From the NCBI GenBank assembly GCA_900109485.1, contig FOAY01000010.1, positions 91,631-155,630 of the forward strand: a DNA stretch of 64,000 nt, in the 5' to 3' direction. Shown one piece after another: positions 47,087-55,227 of the stretch (positions within the stretch are counted from its first letter, which is position 1; each line of letters starts with the position of its first letter). The stretch is from Kosakonia sacchari (lineage in GTDB: Bacteria; Pseudomonadota; Gammaproteobacteria; Enterobacterales; Enterobacteriaceae). Both the position numbers and the translations under genes were made by a program. The notes below the pieces were generated by a model. That model saw nothing but the letters and a program-made list of their open reading frames with translations, ran no database searches and was not told the DNA's origin.

Positions 47087-47757
47087 TGGCGGCCTACGGT
47101 GCATTAATTAATGTTAATGGAAACCCTTTCGTAACGCCGAACTCCACACCTTTTTGTTTATACAGAAAAGTTGTTGTCAATTCTGTTGCCAATGGGACAT
47201 ATCACGGTGCATCAGCATCAATACCTGTTAACGCTTCATATCCAGCCATTGCTTTCTGTAAAACAAGTAACACAGACCAACCAACATATGTCAGCGCCAT
47301 AAGGTCCGGAAGTAACGTAATGGTAAGCTCGGGAAATCCATACGGACAATCCCACACGCTGACTGCTTATATCTTCGCTATTTTCCCTCAAACGCTGCCA
47401 GAATGGGGCATTGCAATATGGGATGCTGCCGGAAAGTTGGTGTTAACCAATGAAAGCCGGGTATTAAGTGATCTGGTTACAATCGGCACGCCGGGCAATA
47501 ACGGCGGAATAAACATAGACCAGACACTAAGTGGAAGTTATGCCGTATGTCCAGGCATTCTGGGTGCAACGCTGATACAGGTAATGGTACAGGGTCAGCC
47601 TCAGGTCATTGCGGCCACCGCGTACACAGGATGCAGATTCAATGGCTCAACCTCCAGAATAAGCGCTGCTTCCAGCAGTAACGCGTCCGGTTCTGTTGTG
47701 GGTAACACAAATAACGGGAATGCAATCATAGCGATAAAAACAGATAGCTATGATTAA
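47086..47757 (+). CDS. DUF6453-like tail protein
   Basis: A 223-residue beta-rich protein (MAAYGALINVNGNPFVTPNS, PEWGIAIWDAAGKLVLTNES) similar to small tail-associated proteins placed after J. The repeated motif of a short self-contained W-D-A segment is shared with its upstream neighbour, suggesting paralogy. Confidence 0.65.
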   Translation: MAAYGALINVNGNPFVTPNSTPFCLYRKVVVNSVANGTYHGASASIPVNASYPAIAFCKTSNTDQPTYVSAIRSGSNVMVSSGNPYGQSHTLTAYIFAIFPQTLPEWGIAIWDAAGKLVLTNESRVLSDLVTIGTPGNNGGINIDQTLSGSYAVCPGILGATLIQVMVQGQPQVIAATAYTGCRFNGSTSRISAASSSNASGSVVGNTNNGNAIIAIKTDSYD

Positions 47758-47762
47758 TTTGA

Positions 47763-47790
47763 TTGTTTTAATCGATCGTTTTCTGATAAT
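47763..47790 (+). promoter_or_regulatory. Possible promoter of the Cor-like gene
   Basis: TTGTTT (47763-47768), 16 bases, GATAAT (47785-47790), in an A+T-rich gap 77 bases before the lipoprotein gene. Confidence 0.4.
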
Positions 47791-47866
47791 TGATCTATTT
47801 AATCTATTTTAAGTATTTTCAACTCCGGAGTAAGTTGTATTAATAAACACCTCCGGGAATATTCAA

Positions 47867-48103
47867 ATGAAAACTATGTTTTCTGTTTTTTTACTGTCAT
47901 TGATTTTATCAGGCTGTTCATCCCCTATTCTGGAAAAACAAGAGCCCGTATGTCAGGCAACTGCGATGCTGGGTGGTTTTCCTCAAACGGTACAGATTTA
48001 TGGCGTGCGTGTCATTGCAAACCAGACTGAATATAAGGCGGGTGACCCGTTTAACTGGCGATGGGTGAATAAAAATAATTTCACTTCTTCTACCTGCAAG
48101 TAA
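47867..48103 (+). CDS. cor: Cor-like phage-exclusion lipoprotein
   Basis: A 78-residue lipoprotein: signal ending LILSGC (Cys17), then PVCQATAMLGGFPQTVQIYG, AGDPFNWRWVNKN and a terminal cysteine, matching the Cor family of phi80, N15 and HK022. Cor blocks superinfection by phages using FhuA. It lies between tail genes with a possible promoter and a clear terminator, the usual moron setting. Family assignment is from memory of motifs. Confidence 0.72.
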   Translation: MKTMFSVFLLSLILSGCSSPILEKQEPVCQATAMLGGFPQTVQIYGVRVIANQTEYKAGDPFNWRWVNKNNFTSSTCK

Positions 48104-48122
48104 ATTTAATCGAAATTAAAAG

Positions 48123-48143
48123 AACCGCTTCGGCGGTTTTTTT
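48123..48143 (+). terminator. Terminator of the Cor-like moron
   Basis: AACCGC-TTCG-GCGGTT stem followed by seven T residues, 20 bases after the stop. Confidence 0.88.
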
Positions 48144-48159
48144 ATTGCCTGGAGTCTAT

Positions 48160-49278
48160 ATGTCCGCAGGAACTTTAACCCTGACCAATAATTCTGCTTC
48201 GGTGGGTGGCAGTGGAACAGCATTTACTACAGACCTGACCGCCGGTGATTTTATTGTCGCCACTGTCGGCGGCATCACTTACACGCTACCTGTCAAATCG
48301 GTAGAGATCGCAACATCTCTGACGCTCATCAGCAACTATCCCGGACTAACACAGTCGGGTGTGGCATGGTCAGCCGTTCCGCGCTCAGCTCAGAACCAGA
48401 TTACTGCTGCGCTGGTGGCGCAAACCACAGAGGCGCTGCGCGGCTTAAACAGTGACAAACAGAACTGGCAGGCCGTATTCAGTGACAGCGGCGATATCAC
48501 CGTAATCCTTCCTGATGGCACCAGCTTCACCGGCCCGAGCTGGAAGAAAATCAGTGATCTCCTGGCTGATATCGATCCTGTAGGATTGCAACAGATTGCA
48601 GATCAGGTTGCGGCAGACGTCCAGCAGGTAGCAACGGATCGGCAGGATGTTGATACAAAGGCGGGCCAGGTTTCAGGCGATGCCGCTACTGCAAGCCAGG
48701 CGGCCACAAATGCGGCGGCTGCAAGCACAACAGCACAGCAGGCCAAAACAGATGCGGTGGCGGCCAACACAGCAGCACAGCAGGCAAAAACGGATGCACA
48801 GGCCGCTGCCGCCAGCGTTAACCCTGATAACCTTCTTCAAAAGGCTAATAATCTTAGTGAACTGGTTGCGACAGCCTCAGCCGCGAGAGCCAATTTGTCG
48901 GTGTACAGTACAACTGAAACCGATAATAAAGTGGCGGCTGTCAGTAATAAGATCAGCTACGCATTGATATCTGCCGGCACGGTTGGGGTTAATACCAGAA
49001 CTGTGTTTACAAACCCGTTCGGGGTGAACGTGCCAGTGGTCGTTGAGGCTGAAATTCAGATCGGTGGCGTCTGGTCCCGTACAGGGTGGGCCTTTAACAG
49101 TTCTACCGCTAACGCATATGGCGTTAATGCATCGTATGTAGAGGGAACTGGAATTGTGCTACAGACGGCAGTCAGCTATTTATGGGCTGGCAGTAATGTA
49201 GCGGGTGGCGGTCATGGCGTCACCACCTCGGGGACTTCAGCTCCATGCAGAATTCACGTCTGGAAGGTGACAGCATGA
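48160..49278 (+). CDS. Side tail fibre protein
   Basis: A 372-residue fibre: N-terminal attachment-type domain (MSAGTLTLTNNSASVGGSGT), a coiled-coil neck at about 160-225 with tandem AAQQAKTDA repeats, and a C-terminal beta domain (YALISAGTVGVNTRTVFTNP onward). It is followed by its assembly chaperone. ATG chosen for TGGAG; a TTG five codons upstream is unlikely. Confidence 0.82.
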   Translation: MSAGTLTLTNNSASVGGSGTAFTTDLTAGDFIVATVGGITYTLPVKSVEIATSLTLISNYPGLTQSGVAWSAVPRSAQNQITAALVAQTTEALRGLNSDKQNWQAVFSDSGDITVILPDGTSFTGPSWKKISDLLADIDPVGLQQIADQVAADVQQVATDRQDVDTKAGQVSGDAATASQAATNAAAASTTAQQAKTDAVAANTAAQQAKTDAQAAAASVNPDNLLQKANNLSELVATASAARANLSVYSTTETDNKVAAVSNKISYALISAGTVGVNTRTVFTNPFGVNVPVVVEAEIQIGGVWSRTGWAFNSSTANAYGVNASYVEGTGIVLQTAVSYLWAGSNVAGGGHGVTTSGTSAPCRIHVWKVTA

Positions 49279-49649
49279 ATATTTACGTTTATACGGGTGA
49301 CTATCGATCTTATGGGTTCGAGCCATTATTATGGGGGGGCGCTACGGTATCCGTTGAAGTGCCTGACGATTTTCAGGGTGGTGCGAAACAATATAACCCT
49401 GAGACAGGGTTATGGACGGATGACCCGGAAGCACCTGTCGATTACGTTGCCATTGCGAACGGAAAACTGGCTGAACTAAGAGAAGATGCCGCGGCGAAAG
49501 TCTCTGACTGGGTAGTGGAGCTTACTTTAGGCATCATCTCGGACGAGGATAAGGCTGAGCTGATCATCTGGCAGAAGTACATACAGGCTTTACGCAAAGT
49601 TGATACATCCACTGCACCTGATATCGCCTGGCCTGAAATACCTGAATAA
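49275..49649 (+). CDS. tfa: Tail fibre assembly protein (Tfa)
   Basis: A 124-residue Tfa/Caudo_TAP chaperone (MNIYVYTGDYRSYGFEPLLW, AKVSDWVVELTLGIISDEDK, DTSTAPDIAWPEIPE) needed for fibre trimerisation. ATGA overlap with the fibre gene. Related C-terminal relics occur at 54860 and 56719, each tied to an older icd-integrated element. Confidence 0.9.
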   Translation: MNIYVYTGDYRSYGFEPLLWGGATVSVEVPDDFQGGAKQYNPETGLWTDDPEAPVDYVAIANGKLAELREDAAAKVSDWVVELTLGIISDEDKAELIIWQKYIQALRKVDTSTAPDIAWPEIPE

Positions 49650-49745
49650 ATTTTTTTCTTCCTAACCTTTTATCGCCAAAAGAAAACCAGTTCCTTACTG
49701 GCTCCCGCCAACCGAAGCGGTCTTGATCAGTAGCACCAATAATAC

Positions 49746-49765
49746 TACTGTATATAAAAACAGTA
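49746..49765 (+). promoter_or_regulatory. LexA box of umuDC
   Basis: TACTGTATATAAAAACAGTA, a consensus SOS box that, as I recall it, equals the E. coli umuDC operator. It overlaps the -10 of a promoter whose -35 is TTGATC (49723-49728), so LexA should repress umuDC until DNA damage. Confidence 0.92.
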
Positions 49766-49782
49766 TAAGTTGAGACTACACC

Positions 49783-50205
49783 ATGCAGTTCATCAAACCA
49801 GCAGATTTTCCGCGCGCAGTTGTCGTGCTACCTCTCTTCAGTGACCTTGTTCAGTGCGGCTTCCCCAGTCCGGCAGCAGATTACGTTGAGCAGCGGATTG
49901 ACCTTAATGAGCTACTTGTACAGCATCCCAGCGCGACGTATTTCGTCAGGGCGGCGGGGGATTCCATGATTGATGGTGGAATCAGCGATGGCGATCTTCT
50001 TGTCGTTGACAGTTCCCGTACCGCCCAGCATGGCGACATTGTGATCGCAGCAGTAGACGGCGAATTCACGGTGAAGCGTCTCCAGCTCAGACCAGCCATC
50101 CAGCTTAACCCAATGAATCCTTCATACAGCCCGATCCGGGTGACGAGTGAAGACACGCTCGACATATTCGGCGTCGTGACTTTTATCGTCAAAGCAGTGA
50201 GCTGA
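49783..50205 (+). CDS. umuD: UmuD-like polymerase V subunit
   Basis: A 140-residue S24-family protein that becomes UmuD' by RecA-stimulated cleavage. The cleavage site is Cys25-Gly26 ([10 protein letters not shown]), nucleophile Ser61 (GDSMID) and Lys98 (FTVKRL). Controlled by the LexA box just upstream and followed two bases later by umuC. Confidence 0.94.
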   Translation: MQFIKPADFPRAVVVLPLFSDLVQCGFPSPAADYVEQRIDLNELLVQHPSATYFVRAAGDSMIDGGISDGDLLVVDSSRTAQHGDIVIAAVDGEFTVKRLQLRPAIQLNPMNPSYSPIRVTSEDTLDIFGVVTFIVKAVS

Positions 50206-50207
50206 TT

Positions 50208-51473
50208 ATGTTTGCGCTGTGCGATGTGAACAGCTTCTATGCGTCATGCGAAACCGTTTTTCGTCCGGATTTGAAAGGGCGACCTGTCGTCGTTCTTTCG
50301 AATAACGACGGCTGCGTGATTGCCCGCAGCGCCGAAGCGAAGCCGTTTGTCGTCATGGCTGAGCCTTACTTCAGGCAGAAAGAGGCGTTCCGGCGGCACG
50401 GCATCGTCGCGTTCAGTAGCAATTATGAGTTATACGCGGATATGTCAAACCGGGTGATGACGACGCTGGAAGAGATGTCGCCGTGCGTGGAAATATACTC
50501 GATTGATGAGGCCTTTTGTGATCTTACCGGCGTGCGGAATTACCGCGATTTAACTGACTTCGGGCGTGAGATACGGGCCACAGTGCTGAAGCGTACTCAT
50601 CTGGCTGTCGGCGTAGGCATCGCACAAACCAAAACCCTGGCGAAGCTCGCCAACCACGCGGCAAAAAAGTGGCAGCGACAGACCGGCGGCGTGCTCGATT
50701 TGTCGAACCAGGCGCGCCAGCGAAAGCTGATGGCAATGCTTCCGGTTGAAGAAGTCTGGGGGATAGGTCGTCGTATCTCAAAAAAGCTCGACGCCATGGG
50801 TATCAAAACGGCACTGGATTTGGCTGACACCGATATCCGGTTTATCCGTAAGCACTTCAGTGTCGTTCTGGAGAGAACAGTCAGGGAGCTTCGCGGCGAG
50901 CCATGCCTCGGGTTTGAGGAGTTCGCACCGGCAAAACAGGAAATTGTCTGCTCCCGTTCGTTTGGCGGTCGAATTACCGATTACGAGGATATGCGACAGG
51001 CGATATGCAGCTACGCCAGCCGGGCGGCGGAAAAGCTGCGTGGTGAGCATCAGTTCTGCCGGTTCATATCCGCTTTCGTTAAAACCAGCCCGTTTGCTTC
51101 AAACGGGCCTTATTATGGCAACAGTGCCTCTGTAAAACTCCTCACGCCCACGCAGGACAGCAGGGATATTATTGGTGCGGCCACGCGCTGTCTGGACCGG
51201 ATCTGGAAGGATGGCCATCGGTATCAGAAGGCGGGTGTAATGCTGGGCGACTTTTTCAGCCAGGGCGTCGCGCAACTCAATTTGTTTGACGACAACGCGC
51301 CGCGCGCGAACAGTGAAAAGCTGATGGAGGTTCTGGATCAGCTAAATAAAAAAGACGGTCGAGGCACTTTATATTTTGCCGGGCAGGGCATACAGCAACA
51401 GTGGCAGATGAAGCGCGATATGCTGTCGCCGCGATACACTACAAGATATACGGATCTTTTAGTCGTAAGGTAA
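50208..51473 (+). CDS. umuC: UmuC-like translesion DNA polymerase
   Basis: A 421-residue Y-family polymerase, catalytic subunit of Pol V. It starts [20 protein letters not shown] with the metal aspartate in DVNSFY, has [13 protein letters not shown], the HhH region [15 protein letters not shown] and a beta-clamp-type C-terminus (QLNLFDD). It gives SOS mutagenesis and damage tolerance to the lysogen. Confidence 0.95.
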   Translation: MFALCDVNSFYASCETVFRPDLKGRPVVVLSNNDGCVIARSAEAKPFVVMAEPYFRQKEAFRRHGIVAFSSNYELYADMSNRVMTTLEEMSPCVEIYSIDEAFCDLTGVRNYRDLTDFGREIRATVLKRTHLAVGVGIAQTKTLAKLANHAAKKWQRQTGGVLDLSNQARQRKLMAMLPVEEVWGIGRRISKKLDAMGIKTALDLADTDIRFIRKHFSVVLERTVRELRGEPCLGFEEFAPAKQEIVCSRSFGGRITDYEDMRQAICSYASRAAEKLRGEHQFCRFISAFVKTSPFASNGPYYGNSASVKLLTPTQDSRDIIGAATRCLDRIWKDGHRYQKAGVMLGDFFSQGVAQLNLFDDNAPRANSEKLMEVLDQLNKKDGRGTLYFAGQGIQQQWQMKRDMLSPRYTTRYTDLLVVR

Positions 51474-51635
51474 TGTGCATAGTTGAAAAAAACATAAATA
51501 TGCTAGGTATCTTCACAAGTATTTGGTTTTGGCTAAAAGAAAATTCTAATATCATGTAATCTTTTATATTGTTTGCTATCTTATTTTTTGTTAATGTACA
51601 ATGCATCATCGTTTTTTTGATGAGTACTTTTGGTT

Positions 51636-52997
51636 ATGAGGGTTTCTAATCGAAAAGTTATAATTTTAACGCTTCCCTTTGCAGCAGTTATATTAGTTTA
51701 CTGTCACTCGTTCTTATGGGAAAATATAGATAAAATTGGGGCAATGGCTACCGCCGCTGCTTTATTTGCAGCTATGTACCAAAGTTATGTTGCTTGGGGT
51801 GCCGCTAAATCAACAAGTGAAGCTAATGCTCAAAATTTCTTTCAGCAGAAATTCAATTTAATATTGGAACAACATAATAACTCTTTAGCGCTTGTGACTA
51901 ATTGGTTGAAAGCTAATCCATTAGATATAAAAATGAGTACATATTCTGCGGTTTCTTATATTCGGGGGCATGAAAATTTAAGTCCCTATATGAGAATACT
52001 GTACCATACACTAAAAAATATAAAAACAGAACTGCCAATTATTTCAAATTATGATGGTGGGAATATTCTTGTTATCCAAAAAAAATATACTTCACTCGTG
52101 CGGTCATTCATACCGAACGATGTCTTATATGCTGTTGCAATAAATGCATCTATTTTCGGTGAAAAAAAGTTACCCGATAGTTCTCAGTATGAAAAATATT
52201 ATAAGATGCTCATGGATTATGATTTTTTTGAGCATCTTGTTATCAAAGATAATAACAGTCGCCATCTTAAAAAAGAGATGAAGGATCTATCGTTACAGAC
52301 GTATAATGCGTGTTTTATATTTTATGCCAAGAAGGCTGGGTATTGGTGTAATGACAAAGAACATATAGAAAAAGTGAACGATTTGTTAGAGGATGTCAAT
52401 TTTTTTATTTGTCTGGCATATAATCTACATGATAAATACATAACACTTCCTGGATATATTAAATCGAAGGTAACTATATCAGAACTCGCAGTAATGCTTT
52501 TCAAAAGTTATCAAGGACAACTTTCAGTTGAGTGTTTGGTAGAATTTCTATCGGTTGAGATGGATAAATCCACAAATTCAAGCGTGAAAACCATGCTTGA
52601 AAATGAAAATTACTTCTGTTATGACTACCGCTTAGGGAAAAGTAATTATGGTTTTTTTAATGCTGAATCTTTGTGTGAGTTTATTTGTGATAATTTGAAG
52701 TTTGATAATCATATTCAAGAGATAATTAAGTTCAGGGATGGGTTTCATAAAGATGTCAGGACTCGCATAAAAGAAACTTCGTCTCAGTTTGAAAGTGAGG
52801 AATTATATTCGTTAAATGTCAGAGATGCTATGAGTGAAATATGCAAAATAATAGATGGTGTTGCAGGTAAAATAATAAAAATGAAGCAGTTGATGGATTA
52901 CGAGTACGATATTGAGGATGTGTTTGAACTCAAAAAAAATGAGTTGGAATCATATATTGTAGACAGAATGAGAATAAGCTTTTCAAAGCAATTATAA
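51636..52997 (+). CDS. Membrane protein resembling putative phage abortive-infection family
   Basis: A 453-residue protein with two N-terminal membrane helices (IILTLPFAAVILVYCHSFLW; IGAMATAAALFAAMYQSYVA) and a large cytoplasmic helical domain. NAQNFFQQKFNLILEQHNNS and SPYMRILYHTLKNIK, then FIPNDVLYAVAINAS, recall the PutAbiC (putative phage abortive infection) family. It is strongly A+T-rich and lies in the accessory right end between umuDC and attR. It could act as an abortive-infection effector; this rests on motif resemblance only. The region upstream (51474-51635) is A+T-rich and non-coding. Confidence 0.6.
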   Translation: MRVSNRKVIILTLPFAAVILVYCHSFLWENIDKIGAMATAAALFAAMYQSYVAWGAAKSTSEANAQNFFQQKFNLILEQHNNSLALVTNWLKANPLDIKMSTYSAVSYIRGHENLSPYMRILYHTLKNIKTELPIISNYDGGNILVIQKKYTSLVRSFIPNDVLYAVAINASIFGEKKLPDSSQYEKYYKMLMDYDFFEHLVIKDNNSRHLKKEMKDLSLQTYNACFIFYAKKAGYWCNDKEHIEKVNDLLEDVNFFICLAYNLHDKYITLPGYIKSKVTISELAVMLFKSYQGQLSVECLVEFLSVEMDKSTNSSVKTMLENENYFCYDYRLGKSNYGFFNAESLCEFICDNLKFDNHIQEIIKFRDGFHKDVRTRIKETSSQFESEELYSLNVRDAMSEICKIIDGVAGKIIKMKQLMDYEYDIEDVFELKKNELESYIVDRMRISFSKQL

Positions 52998-52999
52998 TA

Positions 53000-53213
53000 T
53001 CCTTGCTCATTCTGCCTGAGTAGCTTAAACATGCGGCTTATGCCGCCGTATCGACACGATCACTAATCAGAGATGGTTTATCCCATCATATTGGCGCATA
53101 TGACCAAATTACAGGATCGGGTTTTGGATAATGTGCAATATCACGTTCGGCTCCTCGGCCAAGGAAGCCAGATATTCTTCACGGGTTTGAGCTTGTGCAA
53201 AACGTCTACACAT
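53000..53213 (-). pseudogene. yedK: yedK/SRAP (HMCES-like) relic
   Basis: Begins MCRRFAQAQTREEYLASLAE, the start of an SRAP protein with the abasic-site-binding Cys2 (normally MCGRFAQ). One base later in frame the relic continues AERDIAHYPKP, then after loss of about 25 codons DPVIWSYAP, a stop, WDKPSLISDRVDTAA and, in another frame, SRMFK. Compared with YedK as I recall it, it has at least two frameshifts, two stops and an internal deletion. It lies beside the SOS genes umuDC, with which SRAP genes are often found. Confidence 0.8.
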
Positions 53214-53455
53214 AAAAACCTTCAACACTGAAGCGTTGAAAGTATAGGGTAGGGGGAAAAATGGTGCGCACCCCAAGTACAGTTTTATAAGGCAATTTGA
53301 TTTAACAGTACATGGGCATTGAAGCAAAGAATCAGTCGGAGGATTTGGAAAGCACCTCTCAAAAAACAGACCGAATAGACAGAGATTTTACTTTTACTTT
53401 TTTACATTAGCTAAATCGCATGCATCAAAAAACAACAGCACTGGTTGTTTATTTT

Positions 53456-53499
53456 GTTCGGCCGAGAAAATTTGAATCTCGGACCCTCTGACATCCATG
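53456..53499 (-). pseudogene. Degenerate 3' half of tRNA-Pro(GGG)
   Basis: Antisense reading GAGAAAATTTGAATCTCGGA followed by CCCTCTGACATCCATG aligns with the T-arm and anticodon 3' half of the E. coli-type proL tRNA (GAGAGGATTTGAACCTCCGA, then CCCCCGACACCCCATG). It cannot form a tRNA. A second copy is at 58665-58709 in the same orientation. It probably marks an old attachment site. Confidence 0.65.
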
Positions 53500-53835
53500 T
53501 TAGCGCTTATGAAGATTCGGCATAAACCTGCATAAATCATCATACAGACTAATGAATAATTCAGCGACTTTATTTTTCTGTAAATCATCCATTTGAGCAA
53601 TTGAAGCGGCAACTTTACCTTCATTACCAACAGGTTCCGCAAATGTTAAAAGTGATACAAGCTCCTCATATTTGTTCCATGTCGCTTCGGGAAGATTATT
53701 CTCTTTATCTATATGAGAGATATTGAATACATACGCATTGGCAAGACGTTCATTAAAGGTTCCTTCGGATGCTAGGCTATGAATAGCGCCGTGGAATTTC
53801 TCCCAACCATATCTGTATTTCATGAAATCATCCAT
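53500..53835 (-). CDS. Hypothetical protein near the right prophage end
   Basis: A 111-residue soluble helical protein starting MDDFMKYRYGWEKFHGAIHS after AAGGAAC; longer upstream starts look unlikely. It has LANAYVFNISHIDKENNLPE and MDDLQKNKVAELFISLYDDL. The stop codon directly adjoins the tRNA-Pro relic. Unrecognised; cargo of the prophage right end. Confidence 0.6.
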   Translation of the reverse strand: MDDFMKYRYGWEKFHGAIHSLASEGTFNERLANAYVFNISHIDKENNLPEATWNKYEELVSLLTFAEPVGNEGKVAASIAQMDDLQKNKVAELFISLYDDLCRFMPNLHKR

Positions 53836-54308
53836 TTTATGTTCCTTTCTTGGTTCATTTGGCCGCGGAAATTGAATATAACTGAAGGATAATATATTCG
53901 AAACCACTAGATTAATATAGTGAGGTTTTTCGCATAAAATGGGTAAATAAGCGCTACAGGCGGAGGGCACTACACAGGAAAAAATTTTAATGGTTAGATG
54001 CATCACCATAGAGACCCAATGTATGTGCTAATTTGCTAAATTTATTGAGCTTTGAAATAATGGATAATAACGAGAAAGTGAAATAACATAATGTTTATCA
54101 TTGATGAACGCGCCTGATTTAAAATCCCTTGTTAGACGAACATAACGGGTAGATGTGGGGCTACGTTGTGCCAAAAGTGGTTATCAAAACTCAAAAAGAA
54201 TTTTTGATTATCATAAACTTATAAATCAGTGCAAACTCATAACTCCCACCTCAAAAGTCATGTTTTTTATATATTTATCAAGGAATTATAAGTAATTTCA
54301 TTAACTAC
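53836..54308. other. A+T-rich region left of attR
   Basis: No supported gene in 473 bp. It contains TTATCAAA at 54181 and a variant TTATCATAAA at 54208, matching the repeats right of attL and so probably the other arm of attP. Confidence 0.5.
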
Positions 54309-54472
54309 TGCTGCGTCACATGGGCTGGGTTGAAGCGGCTGACCTGATCGTCAAAGGCATGAGTGGCGCGATCAACGCCAAAACCGTGACTTACGATTTC
54401 GAACGTCTGATGGAAGGCGCTAAGCTGCTGAAATGCTCAGAGTTTGGCGATGCGATTATCGCGAATATGTAA
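54309..54472 (+). other. attR: icd 3' end copy 2
   Basis: 164 bp aligned without gaps to 9407-9570. All differences I see are synonymous, and the reading frame ends in the same GDAIIANM. It is the right boundary of the 45-kb prophage and at the same time the left boundary of the older remnant to its right. Confidence 0.9.
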
Positions 54473-54494
54473 TCCAGATTCTGGGTTAAATAAA

Positions 54495-54523
54495 AACGGG
54501 AGCCTGAAGGTTCCCGTTTTTTT
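54495..54523 (+). terminator. icd terminator, copy 2
   Basis: AACGGGA / TCCCGTT stem and T run, duplicated together with the attachment segment. Confidence 0.8.
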
Positions 54524-54560
54524 CTGTCCGCAAAAATTCCTCCCCAAAACCGGATGAAAA

Positions 54561-54800
54561 TTAACCTGTTTTTGAGCTGGCAATTACCCAGTCTTTGCCG
54601 CGATCATCGTTATATTTATCGGTCATTTTTCTGGATTTATGTCCCAACAATTTCTGCGTATCCAGACCTTGATCTCTATATAACCTTTCGGAAAGAGAAC
54701 GCTACTCATGAAATGTTGGGGCTGACCCTTTATTCCATGCAGCCCGCACTTATCTCGTGCCTTTTAAAAGTTGTCGTCAATGAATTTGAATCGCCACAGG
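54561..54800 (-). pseudogene. C-terminal relic of a second integrase
   Basis: Minus strand encodes PTFHE-stop-RSLSERLYRDQG, LDTQKLLGHKSRKMTDKYND and DRGKDWVIAS, the His-x-x-Arg, His and Tyr catalytic segments of a tyrosine recombinase related to the active int (HEQRSLAERLY, LLGHKS, ARYHDDRG). An amber codon replaces the Gln of HEQR and frameshifts lie upstream (DSNSLTTTFKRH segment). It stands beside icd copy 2 exactly as int stands beside copy 1, so it belongs to an older icd element. Confidence 0.88.
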
Positions 54801-54859
54801 TTTAACAGACACCTCAGCGTCATTTATGGACTGACCCCACCCCGGTAGACGGCTCGGAA

Positions 54860-55075
54860 GTGTCTGGATTATCCGTGGCGATTCAAAAAAGTATCAAAAT
54901 AAATACCGTGAACACCGATATAAGCGACAAGCAATGGTCATCAAAGCTAGCGCTTGGGAGACTTAGCGAAACTGATAAAGCGCGATTTATTGAGTGGCTG
55001 GATTATCTTGATGCTCTTGAGCGTGTCGATGCAACTGATATAAAAGGTATCAGTTGGCTGGAAATACCACGTTGA
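54860..55075 (+). pseudogene. Tail fibre assembly gene fragment
   Basis: About 70 codons with the Tfa C-terminal pattern (LGRLSETDKARFIEWLDYLD, ALERVDATDIKGISWLEIP). The N-terminal half of a normal Tfa is missing. It is what remains of the tail region of the second element, directly before an acyltransferase. Confidence 0.75.
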
Positions 55076-55227
55076 AAAATTAAGCATCTATAATTGTCAG
55101 ACTACTTAGAGTTGGTGACTTAACTGAAATTAAATAGTAGTTAACCAAACCAGAACAACGTATTGGTAGATAACCAGCACGATGGCGTGGTATTCTTTAA
55201 TGATGCGAAAAGTTGGGCTTATTACTC

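Larger units (their letters stand above)
9407..54472. mobile_element. Lambda-like prophage integrated at icd
   Basis: Bounded by 164-bp copies of the icd 3' end, with int next to the left copy, as in e14 and phage 21. It contains complete sets for integration, immunity, replication, lysis, cos packaging, head and lambda-type long-tail assembly. I see no frameshift or stop in any essential structural gene, so it may be inducible. Cargo genes are at both ends and within the late region. Length is about 45 kb. Confidence 0.95.

Noticed and set aside
53109..53327. 72-codon minus-strand gene
   Set aside because: It is part of the frameshifted yedK relic plus unrelated upstream sequence, not an intact gene.
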